Part shown: one piece after another, positions 34,127-43,505 of the stretch
Numbering within the stretch: the stretch's first letter is position 1
Layout of the letters: each line of letters opens with the position of its first letter
Source of the DNA: an uncultured Eubacteriales bacterium
GTDB lineage: Bacteria > Bacillota > Clostridia > Oscillospirales > Acutalibacteraceae
Length of the DNA stretch: 64,000 bases
NCBI GenBank assembly: GCA_949068525.1
Contig: CARTIQ010000004.1
Span: 1 to 64,000, forward strand
Reading direction: 5' to 3'
Program-made: the position numbers and the translations under genes
Notes under the pieces: model-generated
Seen by the model: only the letters and a program-made list of their open reading frames with translations
Told to the model about the DNA's origin: nothing
Database searches by the model: none

Positions 34127-34168
34127 AAAAATCGTTAACTCCTTTTGTTTAAAAATTTAACGATTTTT
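34127..34168 (+). terminator. Terminator of tRNA-Arg
   Basis: AAAAATCGTTAA and TTAACGATTTTT form a perfect 12 bp stem with a long loop, ending in T residues. Confidence 0.75.
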
Positions 34169-34191
34169 ATGTGTTCTCAGTAGCATATAAA

Positions 34192-34395
34192 TTATATCAA
34201 TAAGCATTTGACATTGACAGTATAATTCACAAAAGCTCCTGGTGGAATAATCTGATGCGGACCTAACTCTATTTGAATTTTAATTGGTGGAAATAAATTT
34301 ACATCTTTGCATAAGTAAGCAAAACAATTATTTGAGCTTAGAGAAAAAATAAATATTGCAGGGATTACCATTACGGATACTAAAAATTTTTTCAT
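34192..34395 (-). CDS. Small secreted protein next to the NHLM exporter
   Basis: 67 residues from ATG 34395 with GGAGAGGG upstream. Signal peptide MKKFLVSVMVIPAIFIFSLS, cleavage near CFAY, mature part of about 40 residues with two Cys and many Pro/Ile/Val (PPIKIQIELGPHQIIPPGAF). It lies 137 bp downstream of the ABC operon in the same direction. It has a Sec-type signal, not a GG- or NHLP-type leader, so it is not an obvious substrate of the exporter. Confidence 0.6.
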   Translation of the reverse strand: MKKFLVSVMVIPAIFIFSLSSNNCFAYLCKDVNLFPPIKIQIELGPHQIIPPGAFVNYTVNVKCLLI

Positions 34396-34532
34396 TAGAA
34401 CCCTCTCCTGAAAATTATTGTTCTTAAAAATTATATAGAAACAAAATATTTTTGCCAACACATAACAAAAATTGTTTTTAATGCACTAAACAACATTGTG
34501 AAAACATTTCAAAAAAAGACTTTGCACTTTAT

Positions 34533-36725
34533 TTAATTAGCCTCTTTGTTAATTTGCTGGCGTTTTACAAGTTCTGCAAAAAAGCCGTTTTGATTCATCA
34601 ACCCCGCGAACGTACCATCTTCTATAATTTTCCCGCCATCTATAACAACAATTCTGTCACAATTTTTGATGGTTGAAAGCCTGTGTGCAATAACTATTCT
34701 AGTGCTTTTCAAGGAGTCCAAGGAGTCAGAAATTTGCTTTTGCGTAATGTTATCAAGTGCGCTGGTGGCTTCGTCAAACATCAATATGCTAGGCCGAGGC
34801 GCAATAGCTCGAGCAATCATCAGTCGCTGCTTTTGTCCACCGGATACACCGCCGCTGCCTTCAGTAATTACTGTATGCATGCCCATCGGCATATCTTTTA
34901 TGTCAGCTTCGATTCCTGCGAGCCTTGCTGCTTCCCAAGCGTCATCCAAAGTAAGCCACGGCGCAGAAATCACAATATTAGAAAAAATGTCGCCCTGAAA
35001 AAGCTTACCGTTTTGCATAACAGCGCCAATATGACGCCGCAAACTTCGTAAATCCAACGTGTTAATGTCCTGCCCATCATAATAAATCGCACCGTTCTTG
35101 GTAGATTCAAAGCCAAGCAAAAGCCGCATTAAGGTGGACTTTCCGCATCCAGTCTTGCCAACTATAGCGATATACTGGCCAGGATCAATCTTTAGGCTAA
35201 CATTGTCAAGCACCAGAGAACCTTTTTCACTGTATCGGAACGAAACGTTATTCAGCTCAATCGCGCCAGCCAGGTCTGTGATTATCTTTTTGTTTTCGCT
35301 GATCTCAGGTTCTGTATCTAGTATGGGCTGAATTATCTCAATAAAGGGCTTCATTTCAGCAAATTTAGTAAATACCGGCGACAACGCTAAAATGGCTCCG
35401 CTAACGGCAGAAAAAGCCGTGTTAAATGCGATAAAATCGGATAGACTCACGTCCGTGGTGCCGGCAATGTAATAAAGAACAATCGAGCCCGACATGGAGA
35501 TTACTTTAGAGATCACAGGAAGAACTTTTATTAGCGTAGGTGGCTGATAATCTAGTTTGGCTGCACTTTTGTAAGTGTTTGCCCATTTAGAGAAAGCGCG
35601 CCGCTCTGCGCCGGAAAGCTTTATCTTTTGCACACCTGAAAAGAGCGAGTAAATAAGCGAATTTAGGCTAATTCGAAATTTATTTTTTTTTCTATTAAGA
35701 GAAAGCAACCTGAAAGTGCCGATAACATCTAGCCCAAGTTGAATCAAGATGAACGAAAGTGCCGGAACAACCAGCGGTGATGCGTATTGATTCATCTGAA
35801 AAATATATACAAATGAGCACAAGGTAGAAAGTCCCACGCCAAAAAAGAGGCTGCTAAGCATAAGTGCGATCTGCTGCATGCCCTCCACGCGGGAGGACAA
35901 GTCGCCAGAATTATACTTAGAAAAAAAGCTCGCCGGTAAGGACATAATCCGGCTCATTGTAGCGGCCTGAATAGAAACATTCATCTTCATGCCAATACGT
36001 GAAGAGACCAGCTGGTTCGCGATCTTTATCAAAGCCTGAGATAAAGTCATGCCAATAAGCAAAACAGCAAAAGGCAAAAGCAAACTCACCTTGCCAACAG
36101 GTATTATGCTGCCAAATAGCAATTTGTTTACAAACGGGAGAATCATTCCAATCAGTTGGGCAGTTATAGAAAAAAAGGCTATGTATAATATATCTGTGCC
36201 GCTAAGGGCAGATATAATATAGCGGCCGATGTCTGTAAGAGTTAACTTCCGCAGCGGGAATGGCTTATAAAAACAAAATGCGCTTTCTTCTAGGAGGCCC
36301 TTTGTTTTATTGGAAATTTTAATCCGGTGACCCGATTCACAATCAAAAAAGCTGTACCCTTTTGTCGCATCAGGGATAAGCGCAACAGTGTCGCCAGATT
36401 TTGTTTGACCAATAAAAGCTCCCACCGCGTTCTTCCACCATTTGCCCTTTAACTCAACCGCACGGCGCATGATTCCGGTAGGACGCAACATATATTCAAG
36501 CTGCTCGTTCATGTCGTCAAGCTTGTTGGGCAGCTCAACGATTTTCGCGTTGTAGAACTTTAGCACCTCTTCAATGGCATTCTGCGTTTTTTTGCGGTCA
36601 TTATTAATTGCCCTTGCTATGGCTGTTTCTCCCAAAACCACGGACGAAAGCTCCACAAAAGAATTTTCAAAATCCTCTTTATCCTTTTTCATGCGGTTTT
36701 TTAACTGTTCACTAAACCAACTCAA
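34533..36725 (-). CDS. NHLM-type ABC exporter, second ATP-binding protein
   Basis: 730 residues from TTG 36725 with AGAGGTG 6 bp upstream. An N-terminal extension of about 150 residues, a six-helix membrane domain (about 165-450) and a full ATPase with Walker A GKTGCGKST, signature SGGQKQR and Walker B ILMFDEATS. It lacks a peptidase domain. This matches the second ABC protein of nitrile-hydratase-leader-microcin export systems, which works with the peptidase-bearing ABC protein encoded upstream. Confidence 0.82.
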   Translation of the reverse strand: MSWFSEQLKNRMKKDKEDFENSFVELSSVVLGETAIARAINNDRKKTQNAIEEVLKFYNAKIVELPNKLDDMNEQLEYMLRPTGIMRRAVELKGKWWKNAVGAFIGQTKSGDTVALIPDATKGYSFFDCESGHRIKISNKTKGLLEESAFCFYKPFPLRKLTLTDIGRYIISALSGTDILYIAFFSITAQLIGMILPFVNKLLFGSIIPVGKVSLLLPFAVLLIGMTLSQALIKIANQLVSSRIGMKMNVSIQAATMSRIMSLPASFFSKYNSGDLSSRVEGMQQIALMLSSLFFGVGLSTLCSFVYIFQMNQYASPLVVPALSFILIQLGLDVIGTFRLLSLNRKKNKFRISLNSLIYSLFSGVQKIKLSGAERRAFSKWANTYKSAAKLDYQPPTLIKVLPVISKVISMSGSIVLYYIAGTTDVSLSDFIAFNTAFSAVSGAILALSPVFTKFAEMKPFIEIIQPILDTEPEISENKKIITDLAGAIELNNVSFRYSEKGSLVLDNVSLKIDPGQYIAIVGKTGCGKSTLMRLLLGFESTKNGAIYYDGQDINTLDLRSLRRHIGAVMQNGKLFQGDIFSNIVISAPWLTLDDAWEAARLAGIEADIKDMPMGMHTVITEGSGGVSGGQKQRLMIARAIAPRPSILMFDEATSALDNITQKQISDSLDSLKSTRIVIAHRLSTIKNCDRIVVIDGGKIIEDGTFAGLMNQNGFFAELVKRQQINKEAN

Positions 36726-36783
36726 AAAAGCACCTCTTTTCTACATTTATTTTGGATTGATTACAATTACGCAGATTGCTTGA

Positions 36784-38946
36784 CTACTCAGTGGTAATCA
36801 GTTGATTGTAAATGCCACCTTTAGCAAATAGCTCATCGTGAGTTCCGCGCTCGACGACTTGGCCTTTCTCTAGGACGATAATTTCGTCGCAGTCGCGGAT
36901 GGTAGACAGCCGATGTGCAACAATAATGCAAGTGACACCTCTGTCAGTAATCGACTTTATGACTTCGTGCTCTGTTCTTGCATCCAAAGCGGATGTAGCC
37001 TCGTCCAGGATGATTATAGTCGGATCCTTAGCTAGAGCCCTGGCAATCTCCAAGCGTTGACGCTGTCCACCAGAAAAATTTTTGCCGCCCTCCAAAACAG
37101 TATGGCTGTACCCGCCGTCTTTGAGCATGATATCCTCGTGAATATGTGCATCTTTGGCCGCCAAAACCATTTTTGCCTCGTCGATGGACTTGTCCCACAT
37201 CTTGATGTTGTCAGCGATAGTGTCCTCAAAAAGTATAATATCCTGGTCCACAACGGCGACAGAGCTTGTAAAAATCTCGCGATTTATCTGGGAAACGTCG
37301 ATACCATCGAAGGTTATTTCACCCGTCCAAGGCTGGTATAGGCCAGAAATAAGCTTCGCAAGTGTAGACTTGCCACAACCCGAAGCTCCAACGAAAGCAA
37401 CAGTAAAGCCAGGCTTCAAAGTCAAGTTAAAATCCTTAATTAACGGATCACCGAGGGGTTTGTAGCCAAATGTGATGTTTTTCATCTGCATTTCGCCCGT
37501 CAATTTTGTATATTCAGCTGTTTCGTCAAATTTTATATCGTCGTAATTCACATCAGGCTCATAGTTCATAACGTCCTCAATGCGTTCCATGTCAGTGCGC
37601 ATCTCCTGAATCTGCTGACCAATTCCTCGGAAGGACTCAAGCGGCTCAATAAATTTACTTAAGTACCCCTGAAACATAATTAAAACTCCGGCCGTAAAGC
37701 TACTTTTTCCCTGCATAATAAACATGGCACCGATTAACAAGACCGCCATGTTGGCCAACCCCTGAATAATCTCAGGGGCAGTACCGATATATTCGTTCAG
37801 TTTAGAAAATTGCACAATAGAGGAATTCACTGAGGCCTGATACCCCGACCACTTCTCAAAAAAACCATTCTCAGCACCAGCAGACTTAATAGTTTCAACC
37901 ATTTCAATGCCCGAAACAGTAGAAGAGGCTAACTTGCCAGCGTCTCGAAGTTGTGTTCGCGTGATGTTGATGCGCTTATGAGATATATAGTTTGTCAGAA
38001 ACATATTAATAATAACGGCGCTAAGTCCCAAAAGAGTGAGCGGCCAGCTAATATTTACAACCATAAAAAAGTAAAATACCAACATAATAGCATTTAAGAA
38101 GATCGGGGCAAGGCTTTGGATCAAGACTTCTGCGATCTTCTCGTTAGAGGATTGCCGCATGGCGATGTCTCCAATTTGACGCTGAGAGAAAAAGTGCATG
38201 GGCAAGCGCAAAACATGCCACATAAACATTGAGTTTGCAACGATTGCGAGCTTACCCTTTATTTTTAGCATATAGACAATGTTTATAACCTGAACGATTA
38301 TCTGAAAAAAAACAAACGTAGCCATAAAAAAAAGCACGGGCATCAGCCATTCAGGATTCTCCTTGGACAAAATTTTGTCCATGAAAATCCTAGTAAAAAC
38401 CGGATTAATAATTCCAATAAATGTGCCCAAAAGCCCTGTCAAAACAACAAAAATAAACGGAACAAGGGTCCCGCGAAGTCGCTTTTTTACAAAAGATAAA
38501 ACGCTCTTTTTCTTGCCACCGGGCACGAAAGCATCAGTCTTTTCAAAACACACGATGATCCCGGTAAAAGCCCGGTCAAAGTCCTCAATAGAGACCTCCA
38601 CTGTGCCCCTCGCAGGGTCATTTATAACAGCCTTATTTTTTTTTAACCCGTTCAAAACTACAAAATGATTGAAGTTCCAGTGAATAATAGCTGGAAAAGT
38701 CAACGTTTTAACATCGTCTAGCCCGCATCTATAAGCATTAACCTCTAGTCCATAGGCATTTGCAGCATCTGACATATCTTTTAAATTGCTTCCATCGCGA
38801 GAAACACCGCAGTCCACGCGCACTTTCTCAAGAGGCAACCATTTCCCATGATAAGCTAAAATCATAGCAAGGCACGCTGCACCGCACTCCAAAGCCTCCA
38901 TCTGCATGATTACAGGTACTTTTTCTACAGTATTCCGTTTGAACAC
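36784..38946 (-). CDS. NHLM-type peptidase-containing ABC exporter (C39)
   Basis: 720 residues from GTG 38946, 7 bp after AGGGGGCGA; GTG 38967 lies before that site. C39 peptidase about 10-130 with C21 (EALECGAACL), H94 (NFNHFVVL) and D110 (INDPARG); membrane domain about 155-440; ATPase with GASGCGKST and FSGGQRQRLEIARAL. It cuts a leader after a double-Gly-type site and exports the peptide. The operon order HlyD-like, ABC1, ABC2 is that of NHLM clusters. Confidence 0.88.
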   Translation of the reverse strand: MFKRNTVEKVPVIMQMEALECGAACLAMILAYHGKWLPLEKVRVDCGVSRDGSNLKDMSDAANAYGLEVNAYRCGLDDVKTLTFPAIIHWNFNHFVVLNGLKKNKAVINDPARGTVEVSIEDFDRAFTGIIVCFEKTDAFVPGGKKKSVLSFVKKRLRGTLVPFIFVVLTGLLGTFIGIINPVFTRIFMDKILSKENPEWLMPVLFFMATFVFFQIIVQVINIVYMLKIKGKLAIVANSMFMWHVLRLPMHFFSQRQIGDIAMRQSSNEKIAEVLIQSLAPIFLNAIMLVFYFFMVVNISWPLTLLGLSAVIINMFLTNYISHKRINITRTQLRDAGKLASSTVSGIEMVETIKSAGAENGFFEKWSGYQASVNSSIVQFSKLNEYIGTAPEIIQGLANMAVLLIGAMFIMQGKSSFTAGVLIMFQGYLSKFIEPLESFRGIGQQIQEMRTDMERIEDVMNYEPDVNYDDIKFDETAEYTKLTGEMQMKNITFGYKPLGDPLIKDFNLTLKPGFTVAFVGASGCGKSTLAKLISGLYQPWTGEITFDGIDVSQINREIFTSSVAVVDQDIILFEDTIADNIKMWDKSIDEAKMVLAAKDAHIHEDIMLKDGGYSHTVLEGGKNFSGGQRQRLEIARALAKDPTIIILDEATSALDARTEHEVIKSITDRGVTCIIVAHRLSTIRDCDEIIVLEKGQVVERGTHDELFAKGGIYNQLITTE

Positions 38947-38976
38947 GGATAAATCGCCCCCTAGCACTATTTTAGT

Positions 38977-39567
38977 TCATCTTTTAAATAGAAATTCAAC
39001 CGGTGTGTACGATTCCATAATAATGTCAACCTTGCAGAGTCCGTCCACACGAGCAAAAGTTTCATCGCCGATCTCACCGTTAGCCCAAGCGAACGAGCCA
39101 TCTGCAGTTTTACTAACTTTTATTAAAACCTGCACACCATACTCAGCCTCTAGAATACTGTCCGCAACGAACTCACTCGAGTAAGTGCCCAAAATGTCGG
39201 CCTGACAGACCGGTACAGAGGAAACCTTAACAACCTTCCCTTCGATGTAAGCGCTCATCGGCTTAGCTCGGTCATAAATGCGCACGGGCATGCCATCTGC
39301 GATTTTCGAGGAATAGTTTGCGTCAACATAGCAGACAACTGAATTTATAGTGTCTATATTAGAATGGCTACTCTGAAAGGTGCCGGTGCAAGAGACCTCT
39401 GACGTTATATTCCCGTTAAAAGCCCAAACAGAAAACGAAGTCGCCAAAATAAGCAAAGCGCCGATAATTAACCAAATGCTAGGGTTTGATACTTTGATAT
39501 AGTCGTTAAGCTGGTCGGGCGACGAAATTCGATCCAGACACTTTTTTCTAAAAAGGCTATCATTCAT
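38977..39567 (-). CDS. NHLM-type HlyD-like secretion adaptor
   Basis: 196 residues from ATG 39567 with GAGG upstream; the frame extends further up but that part is non-coding and holds the promoter. One membrane helix at about 30-50 (WLIIGALLILATSFSVWAF), then a beta-rich domain. Shorter than classical HlyD, as usual for the NHLM type. First gene of the exporter operon. Confidence 0.82.
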   Translation of the reverse strand: MNDSLFRKKCLDRISSPDQLNDYIKVSNPSIWLIIGALLILATSFSVWAFNGNITSEVSCTGTFQSSHSNIDTINSVVCYVDANYSSKIADGMPVRIYDRAKPMSAYIEGKVVKVSSVPVCQADILGTYSSEFVADSILEAEYGVQVLIKVSKTADGSFAWANGEIGDETFARVDGLCKVDIIMESYTPVEFLFKR

Positions 39568-39654
39568 GCGGTAAACCTCGCTTTCTTTCTGAAAAAGAGC
39601 GAAACATGCTCCAAAATAAAACTCCAGCTTAATCTTTGATAAATAATCGAGATA

Positions 39655-39683
39655 ATTATAATATAATTTGTGCAAAATATCAA
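39655..39683 (-). promoter_or_regulatory. Promoter of the NHLM exporter operon
   Basis: Minus strand: TTGATA (39683-39678), 17 bp, perfect TATAAT (39660-39655), about 88 bp before ATG 39567. The rest of the 39568-39954 gap is AT-rich and shows no gene. Confidence 0.8.
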
Positions 39684-39954
39684 CACAAAATGAAAAATAA
39701 AATGCAAAAATTTTAACAAAATCAAATAAGCCCATAAATAGTAGAATTTCTAAAAGCGAAGAGGCAAAAATGCGGCTCGTTAATGTCACCCCGGCGATGC
39801 GAGATTAGTCTGGATTTTTTTTAATAAATAAATTATAATAGTTTTAAAGGGCCAGGTGCCGACGATAAATGTGCATATATACAAGAATTTTCTAGAATTT
39901 TGAAATCGAGTTGAATTTTTATAAAGAGTAACGATTTATTTAGGATGTGTGAGA

Positions 39955-42549
39955 ATGAACGACACGTATGGATACGATTTTTTTAAAACGGTCTGCGGGG
40001 CAGATTATAAAGATAAAAGCAACTGGGAACCCTTTTTTGGCCAGATAGCGCAAAATATAGTAGATAAATTTAATCCCAAAACGGTGCTAGATGCGGGCTG
40101 CGCTATGGGTTATTTGGTGGAAGCGTTGAGAGCGCGTGGGGTAGAGGCATATGGCTTTGATGTTTCTGAGTATGCGATATCTAATGCCGTTGAGGGCGCC
40201 AAGCCGTATTGTTTTGTACATTCGATAACGGAAAGCTTGCCAGACACTGTGCTGCAGAAATTTGATTTAATTATAACGATAGAGGTGATGGAACATTTGT
40301 TTCCAGAAGATGGGGAAAAGGCAATTGCCAACTTGTGCGAATACAGCGACACAATAATATTTACCTCCACGCCTTCGGATATCGAAAACATGACGCACGT
40401 AAACGTTCAGCAGGCAGAGTATTGGTGCAAGGAGTTCGCCAAAAACTCGTTTTTTAAGGATCACCTCCAGGATGTAGATTTTATCTGCGATTGGGCTATG
40501 CTATTTCGCAAAAAAGAAAATTTTGTGAATGTCATATTTGAATATGAGATGTACGATAGAATCGAGAAAATCAAGTTAAATAAATTGGCTGGAGAGTGCA
40601 CAAAAAACGTAAGCAAAATAAAGGAACTAGAGGCACGTAGTTTGGAAGAAAAATTTAAGTATAAGCAGGTGGCAGAGGAGTATTCATCGCTAAGGAAGGA
40701 CTATTTGGAATTAAATGATAAGTGCGAACGCGATGAATGTTTGATAGCTGAGTTAACGCAGCAGTACAACGAAATTGCAAATGCGCAATGGTGGAAAGTC
40801 ACAAAGCCGATTCGAGTAATATGTGACAAATTGAAAAGGTTAGCCAATAGAATAATAAAAAGATTAATAAGGGCTTTTAACAACAATGGCTCAGTTTCGA
40901 AAAAAGAATTAAAAAAACAGCGCGAAACTAAGTTTGAAAAAGAGATAAAATTCAGCATCCTTGTGCCTCTTTATAATACGCCCACCAAATTTTTAGAGGC
41001 GATGATAAAATCTGTAAAAGCCCAAACGTATGCCAATTGGGAGCTGTGCCTTGCAGACGGAAGTGACGCCGGACATGGATACGTTGAGAAAATCTGCAAA
41101 CACTATGCTTTTGCTGATAACAGAATAAAATATAAAAGGTTAAACAAAAATTTAGGGATATCCGAAAACACGAACGAGTGTGTAAAAATGGCAGCTGGGG
41201 GTTATTTTGCATTGCTGGACCACGATGATGTGTTGCACCCAAGTGCACTATTTGGAGGGGTTAAGGCTGTAAATGAAAAAAATGCGGATTTTATCTACAC
41301 GGATGAAACAAAATTTAAAAACTCAGTAAATTATACGTTTGGAGCACATTACAAGCCAGACTTCGCAATTGATAATTTGCGTGCATATAATTATATTTGC
41401 CATTTTACGATGTTTAAGAGGGATTTGCTAGAAAAAAAAGACTTGTTCCGGCCTGAGTTTGATGGTTCTCAGGACCATGACTTAGTTCTAAGATTAACTG
41501 AAAAAGCACAGAATATAGTTCATATCCCGAAAATATTGTATTATTGGCGGGTCCATAAAAGTTCAGTTGCATCAGCCATTAGCGCTAAACCTTGCGCAGT
41601 TAAAGCTGGAATTAATGCAGTGTCGGAGTCCCTGAAAAGAAATAACCTCGAGGCCCAAGTGGAAAGCTCTGCAATTCTGCCAACCTTATATCGAATAAAA
41701 TATAAAATTATTGGAAACCCCTTAATTTCAATATTAATTCCAAATAAAGATCACGCGGATGTGCTCTACAAGTGCATCAATTCTATATTTGAAAAGTCTT
41801 CTTATAAAAATTTTGAGATTATTATTATAGAAAACAATAGCAAAGAGTCAGAAACCTTCAGCTATTATGAGACGCTAAAAAGTCGTAAAAACATAAAAGT
41901 ACTTGAATATGAAGCAGGTGGGAAGTTTAACTATTCTGCTATAAATAATTTTGGCGCTCGGTTTGCCGCGGGAGAGCATTTGCTATTTTTAAATAATGAT
42001 ATCTCAGTGATTAGCGAAGATTGGCTCGAAGAAATGCTAATGTATTCTCAAAGAAAAGACGTTGGCGCAGTGGGTGCAAAACTATACTACTCAGATGACA
42101 CTATACAGCACGCAGGGGTAATAATAGGATTAGGCGGAGTTGCTGGACATTCGCACTGTGGCTTTAAGAGAACAGCTCCAGGGTATATGACAAGACTGCA
42201 TTTTGCCCAAGAATGTAGTGCTGTAACAGGAGCTTGCTTGATGACAAAGAAAAGTATTTTCGAAGAAGTTGGTGGATTTGACGAAAAATTATTTGAAGTA
42301 GCTTTTAATGATGTGGACTTGTGCATGAAAATCAGAAAAAAAGGCTACAAAATAATCTGGACGCCCTATGCAGAACTATATCATTATGAGTCAAAAAGTC
42401 GTGGGCATGAAGATACTCCAGAAAAAAAACAGCGTTTTAAAAGAGAACAACTTAACTTTAAGACTCGCTGGAAAAAGGAGCTAGCACAAGGGGACCCATT
42501 TTATAACCCTAATTTAACGCTAGATAGAAGCGACTTTTCTTTAAAGTAA
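39955..42549 (+). CDS. Methyltransferase fused to two family 2 glycosyltransferases
   Basis: 864 residues from ATG 39955 (GTG 39949 is two codons earlier). Residues about 35-150: SAM methyltransferase (TVLDAGCAMGYLVEALRA). About 195-265: coiled coil. About 325-560: GT2 domain (FSILVPLYNTPTKFLEAMIK, DDH-like LLDHDDVLHP). About 585-850: second GT2 (ILIPNKDHADVLYKCINSI, LLFLNNDISV, NDVDLCMKI). Such proteins build and cap cell-surface polysaccharide or O-glycans. Starts opposite the exporter operon. Confidence 0.85.
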   Translation: MNDTYGYDFFKTVCGADYKDKSNWEPFFGQIAQNIVDKFNPKTVLDAGCAMGYLVEALRARGVEAYGFDVSEYAISNAVEGAKPYCFVHSITESLPDTVLQKFDLIITIEVMEHLFPEDGEKAIANLCEYSDTIIFTSTPSDIENMTHVNVQQAEYWCKEFAKNSFFKDHLQDVDFICDWAMLFRKKENFVNVIFEYEMYDRIEKIKLNKLAGECTKNVSKIKELEARSLEEKFKYKQVAEEYSSLRKDYLELNDKCERDECLIAELTQQYNEIANAQWWKVTKPIRVICDKLKRLANRIIKRLIRAFNNNGSVSKKELKKQRETKFEKEIKFSILVPLYNTPTKFLEAMIKSVKAQTYANWELCLADGSDAGHGYVEKICKHYAFADNRIKYKRLNKNLGISENTNECVKMAAGGYFALLDHDDVLHPSALFGGVKAVNEKNADFIYTDETKFKNSVNYTFGAHYKPDFAIDNLRAYNYICHFTMFKRDLLEKKDLFRPEFDGSQDHDLVLRLTEKAQNIVHIPKILYYWRVHKSSVASAISAKPCAVKAGINAVSESLKRNNLEAQVESSAILPTLYRIKYKIIGNPLISILIPNKDHADVLYKCINSIFEKSSYKNFEIIIIENNSKESETFSYYETLKSRKNIKVLEYEAGGKFNYSAINNFGARFAAGEHLLFLNNDISVISEDWLEEMLMYSQRKDVGAVGAKLYYSDDTIQHAGVIIGLGGVAGHSHCGFKRTAPGYMTRLHFAQECSAVTGACLMTKKSIFEEVGGFDEKLFEVAFNDVDLCMKIRKKGYKIIWTPYAELYHYESKSRGHEDTPEKKQRFKREQLNFKTRWKKELAQGDPFYNPNLTLDRSDFSLK

Positions 42550-42566
42550 AAACTGATAATAAAAAA

Positions 42567-42596
42567 AACACCCCTTTGACTTTTTCAAAAGGGTGT
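42567..42596. terminator. Bidirectional terminator
   Basis: AACACCCCTTTGA and TCAAAAGGGTGTT pair over 13 positions with one mismatch; A run before, T/A run after. Lies between convergent genes. Confidence 0.75.
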
Positions 42597-42606
42597 TAAA
42601 ATTTTA

Positions 42607-43255
42607 TCACCAAAATTTTTTAAACAGAACAGAAAGACATCCGCATGTACAGCAATTAGTTTTTTCCTCTTGTTCAGAAAGTGATTCATTGTTATCTTCT
42701 TCCATTGCCAATCTATATGTAGGCGATAATAGTGGCTCTTCATTACTATAGATGTTTGGGGGTTGAGAGGCTGGGACTTCATCACATCCGTTTTCAATCT
42801 GAATAGCGTTTACAACTATAGGAAGATTATTTTCATCTGCAGTATTATCTTCATCAGAATAATTTGCATCATTTTCGTGTTGTTCTTCAACTGCAAGAGT
42901 AGAAGTGTCATTAGAAGAAGCATTTAGGCCTGAGTTATATTTTTTCTCCTCGCCATCTGAGTAGTTTTTTTTCGGGAGTAGATTCTTCTTCTGCAATCGG
43001 CGTAAAAGATTCGTTGTTTTGCTGCGCGGAATTATTAAAATTTTCGTGTTGTTCTTCCTCTTCATAATCATTGATTTCATTAAATTTGCTGACATCTTCT
43101 GCATTAATTGTTATGCTTTGGAGCATAACCCCACCATCATCCGAATATTCTAAAACCTCAGTCCCTCCTGGGTCATACGAAGCATGAAGAGGCCACTGGG
43201 CGTTAAAAGAAATTGCTAAACTCAATAGAAACGGATTTAAGCAAAATTTTTTCAT
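42607..43255 (-). pseudogene. Secreted acidic protein with Cys-rich end, frameshifted at an A8 run
   Basis: The front frame (43255 to 42935) gives a signal peptide (MKKFCLNPFLLSLAISFNAQ) and an acidic body ending just past TPEKK; the rear frame (to 42607) continues with NYSDGEEKKYNSG, the same Glu/Asn-rich style, and ends in NCCTCGCLSVLFKKFW. Both join if the run of eight A at about 42965-42974 had seven. So one gene of about 215 residues is broken, or switched, by a one-base change. Family unknown. Confidence 0.6.
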
Positions 43256-43444
43256 AAGAAGATCACACAACCTAATCATAAAATTATTTAAATTAACTTG
43301 AAGTATCCATAGGTAGGCTCTTTTTACTATGGGCCTAATTTTTGCTGTTCGCAATTGATTTTATAAATTATCACCCCCAACTAATATTTTAAAATAAATT
43401 TCCACAAAAAACAACACAAAAATCCGCGCTATGCCCAGGGCCAT

Positions 43445-43474
43445 AATTATACAAAATAATTGTTTTGTATAATT
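43445..43474. repeat. 12 bp perfect inverted repeat
   Basis: AATTATACAAAA and TTTTGTATAATT around a 6 bp loop, in the 250 bp gap after spoIIM. No T run follows on either strand, so it is more like an operator or RNA stem than a terminator. No other feature is seen in 43256-43505. Confidence 0.5.
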
Positions 43475-43505
43475 AATGTTTTGCCCGCTATCTTTTTTTA
43501 TTTTT

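Noticed and set aside
39568..39789. Upstream extension of the HlyD-like frame
   Set aside because: The extension covers a good promoter and an AT-rich leader, and the ribosome site is before ATG 39567, so it is not coding.
43445..43474. The 12 bp inverted repeat as terminator of spoIIM
   Set aside because: No T run follows on the minus strand; kept only as a repeat.
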